DNA of 64,000 bases, from NCBI GenBank assembly GCA_029262235.1, contig JAJCZU010000004.1, positions 1-64,000 of the forward strand, given 5' to 3'. Every line of letters starts with the position of its first letter. Position 1 is the first letter of the stretch. Source of the DNA: Candidatus Eiseniibacteriota bacterium (GTDB taxonomy: Bacteria > Orphanbacterota > Orphanbacteria > Orphanbacterales > Orphanbacteraceae). Positions 1 through 7,609 of this stretch are shown in pieces. The translations under genes were made by a program, and so were the position numbers. A model generated the notes under the pieces. The model saw nothing but the letters and a program-made list of their open reading frames with translations. It had not been told where the DNA came from and did not search any database.

Positions 1-1
1 G

Positions 2-148
2 GGCGGCAGCAAGCCGAACGTGCAGAAGCTGCAGACGGAACTGCAGAGCCTGATGCAGAAGCGTCAGCAGATGTTCCAGACGATGCAGAACATCATGAAG
101 TCGCTGCACGACTCGTCGATGGCGGCGGTTCGCAATCTGAAGGCTTAA
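2..148 (+). CDS. C-terminal fragment of an unidentified helical protein
   Basis: An open frame enters from the left edge and stops with TAA at 146-148, giving 48 residues. The fragment is rich in Gln, Met, Lys and Leu with no Pro after the first few residues, so it is probably a long amphipathic helix (for example LQTELQSLMQKRQQMF) ending in RNLKA. A strong terminator follows within 40 bases, so this is the true end of a transcription unit. Helical tails of this kind occur in type III filament/needle proteins and many others; nothing here decides between them. Confidence 0.6.
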   Translation, partial: GGSKPNVQKLQTELQSLMQKRQQMFQTMQNIMKSLHDSSMAAVRNLKA

Positions 149-188
149 TCGATCGCGATGAGCTGACAGAGATATCGCAACAAGCAAG

Positions 189-217
189 GGCCCGGGCGGA
201 AACGCTCGGGCCTTTTT
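189..217 (+). terminator. Intrinsic terminator after the first gene
   Basis: A GC-rich stem GGCCCGGGCG / CGCTCGGGCC with a GAAA-like loop is followed directly by five T. One position is a G-U pair. It closes the transcription unit that enters from the left edge. Confidence 0.85.
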
Positions 218-268
218 CGTGTGCGTTCCTGTGCTAATCTCCACTCAGTTTTCAGCGAAGGGGTGCTC

Positions 269-1099
269 ATGAGTTATCTCGAACCGATCGACTATACGAC
301 CCCCGACGGGGGCGACCTGTATGACGAGCTTCCGCTCTGGTCGGCACTGTTCGGGCAACGGCTTCTGGAACGCGTGCCGCTCACGAACGGACTCACGTAT
401 CTCGATGTCGGGTGCGGCACCGGCTTTCTGACCGTAGAGCTGGCGCAGCGAGCCGGCGCGCAGTCGAAAGTGATCGCCGTCGATCCGTGGAGCACCGCGA
501 TGGATCGTCTGCGGCGCAAGCTCGCGTACATGCAGATCGAGAACGTCGCGCTCCACGAACAGGACGCACTTTCACTCGCGCTTCCGGACGAATGCGTCGA
601 CGTCATCGTCTCGAACCTGGGCGTCAACAACTTCGAAGACCCCGTTGCGGTTCTGAAAGTACTGCATCGGACGGCGAAGCCCGACGCGCGCCTCATTCTG
701 ACGACGAATCTTTCCGGACACATGGACGAATTCTTCGCCGTGTTTCGGGAAACGCTGATCGAACGCGACATGCGCGATCGGCTGATTCCGCTCGAAGAGC
801 ATATCGCGCATCGCGGCACCGTGGACTCTGTCAGTGAAATGCTTCGCCGCGCGCAGTTTACCGTGTCGAACGTGGAAACGAGTTCGTTCGTCATGCGGTA
901 TGCCGACGGGTCGTCGTTTCTCCGGCACCACTTCATTCGCATGGGATTTCTGCAGAGCTGGGTTGCGGTCGTCGGAGAGGAGGTGCCGCAGCCTGTGTTC
1001 GACGCGCTGGAGCGCAATCTGAACGCAGCCGCCGTCACGAACGGAGAGCTTCGGCTCACGGTTCCGATGGCATGTATAGAAGCGCGAAGGGACGCGTGA
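269..1099 (+). CDS. Class I SAM-dependent methyltransferase
   Basis: 276 residues. The glycine-rich motif I YLDVGCGTGFLTVEL lies near residues 43-57, followed by an acidic residue in VIAVDPW and a VDVIVSNLGVNNF motif IV, the normal order of a UbiE-like methyltransferase. The substrate is not evident. The start at 269 is chosen over an upstream frame extension because GCGAAGGGG sits just before the ATG and the extension lacks a ribosome site. It stands alone after a terminator and is convergent with the FixJ-like gene. Confidence 0.8.
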   Translation: MSYLEPIDYTTPDGGDLYDELPLWSALFGQRLLERVPLTNGLTYLDVGCGTGFLTVELAQRAGAQSKVIAVDPWSTAMDRLRRKLAYMQIENVALHEQDALSLALPDECVDVIVSNLGVNNFEDPVAVLKVLHRTAKPDARLILTTNLSGHMDEFFAVFRETLIERDMRDRLIPLEEHIAHRGTVDSVSEMLRRAQFTVSNVETSSFVMRYADGSSFLRHHFIRMGFLQSWVAVVGEEVPQPVFDALERNLNAAAVTNGELRLTVPMACIEARRDA

Positions 1100-1176
1100 C
1101 GGCACCCGGTGTCTACTGGCGCTTGAACGGATTCAGCAGCAACGGAAGCAGCAGGGTCAGTAGTGAAAATCGAAAT

Positions 1177-1192
1177 GAATGAACGTTCATTC
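1177..1192. promoter_or_regulatory. Perfect 16-bp palindrome, TetR-operator-like
   Basis: GAATGAACGTTCATTC is a perfect inverted repeat of the kind bound by TetR/AcrR repressors. It lies between two convergent gene ends with no T-run, so it does not look like a terminator, and no TetR gene is adjacent. Confidence 0.4.
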
Positions 1193-1251
1193 GGCGGGGC
1201 AATGTCATCGAATCTTTGCCCGGTCGCTGAGTCGAACAGTTTGTGGTTCGT

Positions 1252-1857
1252 CTATCCCCGCGCGCGCATGATCAGCTGCACGAGTTCGGCAAGCGAGTAT
1301 GCTTTCATCTTCTTCATGACGCGCGCACGGTGAATTTCCACGGTACGTTCGCTGAGTTCCAGGTCGTATGCGATCTTCTTGTTGGGGTCGCCGGCGACCA
1401 CGCTCTCCATGACCTGCGTTTCGCGCGGTGTAAGAGTTTCGATGCGGCGCTGGAGCTCCTCGCGGTCGGCTCCGCGTGCCCGCCGCGCAAGATCCGTTGC
1501 CAGCGCTTTCTGTACGAGATCGATCAGATCCTGGTCGCGAAACGGCTTCTGCAGAAAATCGAGCGCGCCCTTTTGAATTGCGTGCACGGCCATCGGGATG
1601 TCGCCGTGCGCCGTAATGAAGATGATCGGGATTTCGATGCTGCGTTCGGCCAGCACGTTCTGCAGATCGAGCCCGCTCATGCCCGGCATGCGCACATCGA
1701 GAAGAAGGCACGCGTTCTCCGGTTCTTCGTATGCGGCAAGAAACGCGTCGGCCGTGTCGAACGCACGCGCTTCGAGATTGATCGACTGCATGAGGAGCGA
1801 GACGGATTTCCTCACGCCCTCGTCGTCGTCCACGATGAACACGATTTCATGGCTCAT
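1252..1857 (-). CDS. fixJ: FixJ-type response regulator
   Basis: 201 residues. The receiver domain covers residues 1-120 with the acidic pocket at D10-D12 and the phosphoacceptor D54 in LLLDVRMPGMSG, followed by the T/A and K residues of ITAHGD and LQKPF. A LuxR/NarL-type HTH (LTPRETQVMESVVAG ... SERTVEIHRARVMKKM) fills residues 140-200. Size and domain order match FixJ. It is the second gene of an operon: its ATG overlaps the stop of the histidine kinase gene by 4 bases, so they are probably translationally coupled. Its targets are unknown; the divergent stress genes are one candidate. Confidence 0.85.
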   Translation of the reverse strand: MSHEIVFIVDDDEGVRKSVSLLMQSINLEARAFDTADAFLAAYEEPENACLLLDVRMPGMSGLDLQNVLAERSIEIPIIFITAHGDIPMAVHAIQKGALDFLQKPFRDQDLIDLVQKALATDLARRARGADREELQRRIETLTPRETQVMESVVAGDPNKKIAYDLELSERTVEIHRARVMKKMKAYSLAELVQLIMRARG

Positions 1858-3374
1858 GTGCGCCCTCCGATCGGGAGCGTAAACCGAAACGTCGCGCCCC
1901 CGTTTTCGTTTCGTTCATACGACATGATACCACCATGCGACTCGACGATGGTGCGACTGATCGAAAGGCCCATGCCCATTCCCTTGCTCTTTGTGGTGAA
2001 GAAAAGTTCGAAAAGGCGGCTCTCTTCATCCTCCGTGATGCCGGCGCCGCGATCGGCCACGGCAAACAGAACCGCGTTCTCTCCCGTCCGGGTCACCGAC
2101 ACGCGGATCGTGCGATCTTTTTTGCTGTCGGTGGTCGCTTTTGTCGCGTCGATCGCGTTCCGTATCAGGTTCAGAAGCACCTGCTGAATCTGGATCGTGT
2201 CTGCCGTGAGGTCCGGGATGCCGGGTTCGACCTCACTCACGATCGCCACGTCCACTTCGTTCGCGTCCGACCGGCAGAGCACGATGGTTTCCTGCACGAG
2301 CTGATCCACCGGAATCGTTTCGAGGCGGCTCGGTCGTTTCCGCACGAGGTCGCGCAGCCTGTGCACGATGCCGCCCGCGCGCCGCGCCTCCTTCTCCACG
2401 TCGGTCAGCGTGTTCTTCAGCAGATCACGGTCGACATCGTCCCGCTCGAGAAAGCGGAGACAGGCAGAGGCGTACGTAGCGATCGATGCGAGCGGTTGAT
2501 TGATCTCATGCGCGATGCCCGACGCCATCTCCGACATCAGGTTCATGCGCCCCACATGGGCGAGACGTTCGCGCATGTCGCGCGCCTCGTTCTCCGCCGA
2601 CTCGACTTCCGTGCGATCTTCGAGCTGGATCACGATCTGCAGTGGAAGACCCGACGAGTCGCGCACCACACCGCAGTGCAGGATCACGCGGACGTCTTCC
2701 CCGCGGCTGTTCCTGATGCGGATCGGGGCCGAGAACGAGTCTGACCCGTGACTGTCCTGCAGCGTGGCGAGGTGACTTTCGCATCCGGGGGTATCGTCTT
2801 CGTGCACGAGGTCGAGGATGGCCTGGCCCGTCAGATCCTTCTCCTTCATATGAAGGATGCGGCAGAAGGCGCGGTTCGGGGAAAGCAGTCGACCGCTCAT
2901 GTCGAGCGTGGCGATCCCGAGCGGCGTTCCCTCGAACGTCATGCGAAGCTCTTCGCTCTGCTGGTGCACGACGTCTTCGAGGTGCCGGCGATTCGTGATG
3001 TCCTTGATGATCGCCAGGAACCGATTCTCGTCGGGGCTGTTTTCGATTTCGCCGATCGACAGTTCGATCGGGAAGAGGGAACCGTCCTTCTTGCGCGCGA
3101 TGACCTCACGCCCGATGCCGATGATCTTCTTCTCGCCCGTCTCGAGGTAGTTCCGGAGGTATCCGTCGTGGGCGGAGTGGTGCGGTTCCGGCATCAGGAA
3201 GTGCACGTTCCGCCCCATCACTTCTTCTTCCGTATATCCGAAGAGCCGCTCCGCGCCCGGGCTGAACACGCGGATGTGCCCTTTCTTGTCGCTGACCACG
3301 ATCGCTTCGACGGCCGCCTGCAGAATGGCGTGGAACGAAGCCGAGCCCTGGTTGTTCTTCTCCGGAGGATTCAT
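1854..3374 (-). CDS. fixL: FixL-like PAS sensor histidine kinase, probable haem-PAS
   Basis: 506 residues with no membrane segment, so a soluble sensor. PAS-1 (about 12-128) has the FixL signature LMPEP ... H69 ... IIGIGR89 ... KKDGSLFPIELSIGE. H69 and R89 are spaced 20 residues apart, exactly as the haem-ligand His and distal Arg of Bradyrhizobium FixL. A second PAS domain (about 140-256) follows, then a dimerisation domain with phosphoacceptor H289 in GIAHEINQPL, the N box (LLNLIRNAIDA), and ATP-lid motifs DRGAGI, LFELFFTTK and GMGMGLSIS. It autophosphorylates and passes phosphate to the overlapping FixJ-like gene. The start is the ATG at 3374; no clear Shine-Dalgarno precedes it and a small inverted repeat overlaps that region. 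Confidence 0.85.
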   Translation of the reverse strand: MNPPEKNNQGSASFHAILQAAVEAIVVSDKKGHIRVFSPGAERLFGYTEEEVMGRNVHFLMPEPHHSAHDGYLRNYLETGEKKIIGIGREVIARKKDGSLFPIELSIGEIENSPDENRFLAIIKDITNRRHLEDVVHQQSEELRMTFEGTPLGIATLDMSGRLLSPNRAFCRILHMKEKDLTGQAILDLVHEDDTPGCESHLATLQDSHGSDSFSAPIRIRNSRGEDVRVILHCGVVRDSSGLPLQIVIQLEDRTEVESAENEARDMRERLAHVGRMNLMSEMASGIAHEINQPLASIATYASACLRFLERDDVDRDLLKNTLTDVEKEARRAGGIVHRLRDLVRKRPSRLETIPVDQLVQETIVLCRSDANEVDVAIVSEVEPGIPDLTADTIQIQQVLLNLIRNAIDATKATTDSKKDRTIRVSVTRTGENAVLFAVADRGAGITEDEESRLFELFFTTKSKGMGMGLSISRTIVESHGGIMSYERNENGGATFRFTLPIGGRT

Positions 3375-3391
3375 ATTGGCAGTGTACCAAT
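3375..3391. promoter_or_regulatory. Inverted repeat abutting the kinase start codon
   Basis: ATTGG-N7-CCAAT directly borders the ATG of the FixL-like gene, in the divergent region shared with the universal stress gene. It occupies the place where a ribosome site would be, so it could be an operator or a small RNA hairpin limiting translation. Confidence 0.3.
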
Positions 3392-3511
3392 TTTCGTGCC
3401 TGATGCCGTACGTACCTTCCGAACCCCCCTCTCAGAAGATCACGATGCCGCGCCATGCCCTGCCCGCCGTATATTATGGACAGGAGGACAAGGTCCGAAA
3501 GGAGGTCCGCA

Positions 3512-4450
3512 ATGAATGGCACGAAGCAGGGCAACGGAGCCTGGAAACCCCGGCGAATTCTGGTGACGACGGATTTCAGCGAGAACGCGCGTGCCGCCTT
3601 TCCCTACGCGAGGGCGTTTGCGAAAGCGTACGACGCCGACGTGGATCTGCTCTCCATCGTTTACTCCTACGAGATGGCCGTCGGGCCGATGGTGCCGCTT
3701 TCCGCCGCCCCCGATTACCTCGATGGTCTGCGCGACGACGTCCTGAAGAGCCTGAAGGAGCTCGCCGCAACCGAGGCCGAGGCCGAAGGCGGCATTCAGA
3801 TGCGTCCTTTCGTCACGATTTCTTCGACACCCGTCGAGGGTATCCTCGATTTCGCGAACGAGCATGATGTCGATCTCATCGTCATGGGGACGCGCGGCCA
3901 CGGAGTCTGGCGTCAGTTCCTGTTCGGCAGCGTGGCGCGCTCGGTCACGCAGCACGCGAAATGCCCGGTTCTTTGCGTCAAGCCCGGCGAGGAAGGGCTG
4001 CTCGACGAGAATGGCAACGTATCCCTTCGCCGGCTCGTCGTGCCGATGGATCTGTCGGAGTACTCCGAAACGCTGCTCCGCATGGCCGATGACCTCGCAC
4101 GGCCGCACGTCAGCAAAATCGCGGCCCTGCATGTCGTCGATACGCTGATTCCGCCCATGTATCAACTCGTGGGCATCGAATCGCTGTTCGATCTCGATCG
4201 CGACATGCGGAAGCGCCTCGAGGTTCGCGTCGACAAACTCCTGAGCGATTGTGTGAGGCCCGAGATCGAGACCGAACACCACGTGCTCGAAGGGCACGCC
4301 TCACGCGAGATCGCGCGCTTTGCCGACGAGTTCAAGGCCGATCTCGTCATCATGGGTCGAAGGGGCGTGGGCGACACGCCGCATCTTATCGGTGGAGTCA
4401 CGGAACGCATGATGCACGACACGCATCACCCGGTTCTGGTCCTTCCGTAA
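3512..4450 (+). CDS. Tandem universal stress protein
   Basis: 312 residues forming two UspA domains in tandem (about 12-165 and 172-312). Domain 1 keeps the nucleotide-binding signature MGTRGHG ... FGSVARSV; domain 2 has a weaker version, MGRRGVG ... IGGVTERM, where the small residue after Gly is altered. The start at 3512 follows an ideal AAAGGAGGT site; an upstream in-frame ATG at 3455 has none. It diverges from the FixL/FixJ pair and lies 24 bases before a CBS-domain gene, a pairing typical of dormancy or low-oxygen regulons. Confidence 0.9.
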   Translation: MNGTKQGNGAWKPRRILVTTDFSENARAAFPYARAFAKAYDADVDLLSIVYSYEMAVGPMVPLSAAPDYLDGLRDDVLKSLKELAATEAEAEGGIQMRPFVTISSTPVEGILDFANEHDVDLIVMGTRGHGVWRQFLFGSVARSVTQHAKCPVLCVKPGEEGLLDENGNVSLRRLVVPMDLSEYSETLLRMADDLARPHVSKIAALHVVDTLIPPMYQLVGIESLFDLDRDMRKRLEVRVDKLLSDCVRPEIETEHHVLEGHASREIARFADEFKADLVIMGRRGVGDTPHLIGGVTERMMHDTHHPVLVLP

Positions 4451-4474
4451 CTCACAGCACGAAAGAGGTTTCGC

Positions 4475-4897
4475 ATGTACGTGAAGGTCCGTGACCTCAT
4501 GACCGCCAACGTTCTTACCATTCAGCCCCATCATTCCGTCGAGAGGGCGCGCAAGCTGATGGACACACACCAGCTGAGCGCCCTTCCCGTTGTCGACAGC
4601 GACGACATCGTGGTCGGCATGGTGAGCTCCAGCGACCTCGTGCGACCGGGCGGAAGCGAGAACTCCCCCGTGCGCACGATCATGTCGACCCGTGTTTTCA
4701 CGATCTCCGAGTACGACGACGCCCGCAACGTGGCGCGCCTGATGCGAAACCAGCACATTCATCACGTCGTCGTGACGAACGAGAAACGCGTGGTGGGCAT
4801 GATCAGTTCGTACGACCTGCTGCGGCTCGTGGAGAATCATCGGTTTGTCATGCGGGATGCGCCGAGTGGGCCAAGGGGGAAACAGGGGAAGGGATAG
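4475..4897 (+). CDS. Tandem CBS-domain protein
   Basis: 140 residues, made almost entirely of two CBS motifs (about 5-60 and 66-125), each with the pattern DLMT..V.T....SVE.A...M.....S.LPVVD, DIVVGMVSSSDL, then a second copy ending VVGMISSYDLL. Such proteins bind adenine nucleotides and act as energy sensors on a partner. It follows the universal stress gene closely, with its own AAAGAGG site, and is probably co-transcribed with it. The last 15 residues (PSGPRGKQGKG) are likely disordered. Confidence 0.9.
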   Translation: MYVKVRDLMTANVLTIQPHHSVERARKLMDTHQLSALPVVDSDDIVVGMVSSSDLVRPGGSENSPVRTIMSTRVFTISEYDDARNVARLMRNQHIHHVVVTNEKRVVGMISSYDLLRLVENHRFVMRDAPSGPRGKQGKG

Positions 4898-4921
4898 GAT
4901 AAGAGAAGAACGTAAGAGTAA

Positions 4922-5009
4922 GCACGAGCGAGGGGCTCCCCTCGGCCGCGAGTCCTGGCCAACTGGCCAAGTGGAGGCCTCGCGGATCCGGGGAGCCCCT
5001 CACTCGTGC
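4922..5009. repeat. Palindromic element family P1, copy 1
   Basis: An 88-base near-perfect palindrome. The outer arms GCACGAGCGAGGGGCTCCCC and their complement differ at one G-U position, and the inner arms are CGCGAG/CTCGCG. The core reads TCCTGGCCAACTGGCC then AAGTGGAGGCC. A run of T follows on the + strand, so it may also end transcription from the CBS gene. Related copies are at 5088, 35211 and 48076. Confidence 0.85.
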
Positions 5010-5087
5010 TTTTCTTTCATCTTCTTTGGTGAGGGGTGGAGGGGGAGAAGCGGGAAGAGAAGAGAGAAGAGAAGAAGGAAAGAGTGG

Positions 5088-5175
5088 GCACGAGCAAGGG
5101 GCTCCCCTCGACCGCGAGTCCTGGCCAACTGGCCAAGTGGAGGCCTCGCGGATCCGGGGAGCCCCTCGCTCGTGC
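5088..5175. repeat. Palindromic element family P1, copy 2
   Basis: A second 88-base copy in the same orientation as copy 1, 166 bases downstream, differing at only a few positions, all of which keep or restore pairing. The flanking sequence (TTTTCTT...GTCTTCTTTGGTGAGG) is also duplicated, so this looks like a tandem duplication of roughly 165 bases. Confidence 0.85.
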
Positions 5176-5297
5176 TTTTCTTACGTCTTCTTTGGTGAGG
5201 GAGTGAGGGAAAGGCGGGAAGAGAAGATAAGTGAGAGGAAGAAGAAACCGGACGATCATTTTCTTTCCGATCCGGATTCCTCACTTCGCAAAGTGGC

Positions 5298-5379
5298 CTG
5301 GGCGGGTGGCGCGCCGGACGGGGACCCCGACCGAGCCTCGTCGAGGACGGGGTGTCCGGGCGCGGCAGGGCCCGCCCAG
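5298..5379. repeat. Palindromic element family P2, copy 1
   Basis: An 82-base palindrome with outer arms CTGGGCGGG/CCCGCCCAG and a second internal stem ACCCCG.../...CGGGGT. The signature GTGGCGCGCCGGACGGGG is shared with copies at 6260 and 9595. It lies between the 3' ends of convergent genes (CBS and the secreted protein). Confidence 0.85.
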
Positions 5380-5426
5380 TCGGACCGGGAGAAGCGAGAG
5401 GAATCGAGCTTCTTTCTAGTGAGCAC

Positions 5427-5960
5427 TCATCTCCACAGGCTCTTCAATTCTGTCCAGGAGATGTTCTCTGCGACGCTTAGAACCAGTGGCACGGATGCAA
5501 CGATCGAAGGTTCCATTGCCGTATCAAAGATTCCCGAGAGCGGGGCGTAACCTGTCAGAACTCCTCCCGTGAAGCCCTCCGGGACAATGTATGAAACGGT
5601 ACCGACATGGATGGGAACACTCCGAAGATCTGCGAATGTGAAGTCGAATGCCGAAAACACATCACATGTGTCGTCCTGAATCGCGGGAGGAGAAATCGTC
5701 CAGGCACCGCCGATTGAATCAGAATACTGTTCGAGCAGGATGCCGCCTGGCCGACATACAGTGAAACCCACCCCCAGAACATCACACTGCCCCGAGCCAA
5801 GCACCCAGAGCTGTGCGTCGACAGTATCACTCTCCAGCACGAGAAGTGTGTCCGGCCCGTTTTCCACGACTCCATCGGCATCAACCACAAGAGTGTATTG
5901 AGCGTTTGCCGAAAAGGTTGATAGGAGAACAAGTCCGAACATGGTCAACAGCCTGCCCAA
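5427..5960 (-). CDS. Small secreted protein of unknown function
   Basis: 177 residues. The N-terminus MGRLLTMFGLVLLSTFSANA is a signal peptide with an ANA-Q cleavage site. The rest is beta-rich with three Cys (QCDVLGVGFTVC, DTCDVFSAFDF), no catalytic motif seen, and a pattern reminiscent of secreted immunoglobulin-like proteins. The start is TTG at 5960, supported by GAGGTG 8 bases upstream; an ATG at 5942 would trim the signal peptide and lacks a ribosome site. It is a single gene, flanked on both sides by palindromic elements. The family was not recognised. Confidence 0.7.
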   Translation of the reverse strand: MGRLLTMFGLVLLSTFSANAQYTLVVDADGVVENGPDTLLVLESDTVDAQLWVLGSGQCDVLGVGFTVCRPGGILLEQYSDSIGGAWTISPPAIQDDTCDVFSAFDFTFADLRSVPIHVGTVSYIVPEGFTGGVLTGYAPLSGIFDTAMEPSIVASVPLVLSVAENISWTELKSLWR

Positions 5961-6259
5961 TTCTTTATCACCTCATCAAACGCCCTTGGCGAGCGTTCAG
6001 GAGTTCCGCGCTTTCCTATAGCTTACATGAGTTGATGTGAAAAGATGCGCGGAAGAGCGAACTGTTTCGATCCTCAAACAGTATGGAGCCGTTTCACGAG
6101 GAAACTCTTACTTGACAGGAAGGGGACAGCACTTCCCCCTCTTCTCCCCCTCCGGATTCCGCCGTTCGCGCGAAAAACTTCAGGGTCTAGCGTGGGGCGC
6201 TGCTGTCGTACGTGCGGGGGTGACGAAGCAGACCCGGAGCTGCTCTCTTTCATGACAGC

Positions 6260-6340
6260 CTGAGCGGGTGGCGCGCCGGACGGGGACCCCTGCCGAGCCT
6301 GCCGAGGCAGGGGTGTCGCGGCGCGACAGGACCCGCTCAG
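6260..6340. repeat. Palindromic element family P2, copy 2
   Basis: An 81-base palindrome with outer arms CTGAGCGGG/CCCGCTCAG and a perfect inner stem ACCCCTGCC/GGCAGGGGT. Outer and inner arms differ from copy 1 by paired changes. It lies in the otherwise empty 450-base stretch 5961-6410, downstream of gapA on the minus strand, where it could end gapA transcription. No gene was seen in that stretch. Confidence 0.85.
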
Positions 6341-6410
6341 CCTCCCACCGAAACAAGCATTCCGGTTCTTCTTCTTCTTCCCCGCACCACCGACAATCAG
6401 CAGCCCCCCG

Positions 6411-7421
6411 CTACACCCCTGCCGCGTGGATTTTGCGCGCGAAGTCGACAAGCCGCGCGGAGTAGCCGACTTCGTTGTCGTACCAGGCAAGGATCTTCAC
6501 GGTGCGGTCGCCGAGCATCATCGTGCATTCGCTGTCGACGATCGAAGAGTGCGTGTCGCCAAGAATGTCGCGGGAAACGAGGGCTTCGTCGGTGACGCGA
6601 AGGATTCCCGTGAGGGGGCCTTCGAGCGAGGCGCGCGTGAGCGCCTTGTTCACGTCATCGACCGACGCGTCCATTTCGAGGCGAACCACGGCGTCGGTGA
6701 TCGAGCCGTCGGGAATCGGGACACGCATGGCCATGCCGAGCACTTTGCCGGCGAGTTCGGGGATGACCCGTTCGGTGGCGCCGGCGGCGCCGGTCGTCGT
6801 CGGCACTACGGAGAGCGCGGCGGCGCGTCCCCGGCGGCGCTTGCGGATCGGCCGGTCCATCAGCGACTGGCTGGCGGTGTAGGCATGGATGGTCGTGAAC
6901 ACGATGTCTTTGACGCCGAACTCGTCGATCAGCACGCGGGCTACGGGGGCGATGCAGTTCGTGGTGCAGGACGCCATGGAAACGACGGTGTGCTTTTTCG
7001 CGTCGTAGAGATCGTCGTTCACGCCGAGAACGAACATGCCGTCGGCGTCGTCGGAGGGCGCGGCGATGATCACGCGTCTGGCGCCGGACACCATGTGGCC
7101 GGATGCGCGTTCGCGGGAGCGGTGCGCGCCGGTGGCTTCGATGACGATATCGGCGCCGGAGTCGCCCCACGGGATTTCGCGCGGTTCGGGGCTCGAGTAG
7201 AAGTCGAGTGAGCGCCCGTCGACGAACAGCTTGCCGCCGCCGTGGTCGATCTTGCGCGGGTTCCACCCGTGCACGGAATCGTATTTCAGCAGATAGGCGA
7301 GGTCGCCGAGATCCGCGAGGTCGTTGAATGCCACGACCTCCATGTCGGGCTCCCGCTCGATCAAATTGAAGACTGTGCGGCCGATGCGGCCAAATCCGTT
7401 GATACCAACGCGTATGCTCAT
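6411..7421 (-). CDS. gapA: Glyceraldehyde-3-phosphate dehydrogenase
   Basis: 336 residues, the usual length. The NAD-binding motif INGFGRIGR is at residues 8-16 with Asp34 favouring NAD. The catalytic site SCTTNC has nucleophile C152, and H179 lies in TTIHAYT. The phosphate-binding stretch VPTTTGAA and the C-terminal WYDNEVGYS motif are intact, so it should be active in glycolysis/gluconeogenesis. The start follows AGGGAGCAG. It is a single gene, divergent from the CoA-transferase gene; palindromic element P2 lies after its stop. Confidence 0.97.
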   Translation of the reverse strand: MSIRVGINGFGRIGRTVFNLIEREPDMEVVAFNDLADLGDLAYLLKYDSVHGWNPRKIDHGGGKLFVDGRSLDFYSSPEPREIPWGDSGADIVIEATGAHRSRERASGHMVSGARRVIIAAPSDDADGMFVLGVNDDLYDAKKHTVVSMASCTTNCIAPVARVLIDEFGVKDIVFTTIHAYTASQSLMDRPIRKRRRGRAAALSVVPTTTGAAGATERVIPELAGKVLGMAMRVPIPDGSITDAVVRLEMDASVDDVNKALTRASLEGPLTGILRVTDEALVSRDILGDTHSSIVDSECTMMLGDRTVKILAWYDNEVGYSARLVDFARKIHAAGV

Positions 7422-7451
7422 GAGCTCTGCTCCCTGATGGTCAAAAAGTGC

Positions 7452-7482
7452 GGTCTATCTCTCGGTCTATCCTGAATCTATC
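7452..7482. promoter_or_regulatory. Three spaced direct 8-mers in a divergent promoter region
   Basis: GGTCTATC at 7452 and 7464, and AATCTATC at 7475, are spaced 12 and 11 bases apart, about one helical turn. They sit between the starts of gapA and the CoA-transferase gene and could be a regulator's direct-repeat operator. Confidence 0.3.
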
Positions 7483-7609
7483 TCTATTAGAGTACGGTCG
7501 CTGCATGCTTCCCCCCATACGGGGAAACCGAAACGGGACTGCGCCTGTCGCGGATCGCAGCGTCCGGGCCGGTTCCCTACATTGTAATAGGAAAGGCGGT
7601 TTGCCGGGT

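Noticed and set aside
2-148. Type III filament (EspA/needle-like) protein at the left edge
   Set aside because: A 48-residue helical fragment is compatible with many families; the idea came from the sctV gene 20 kb away and cannot be supported.
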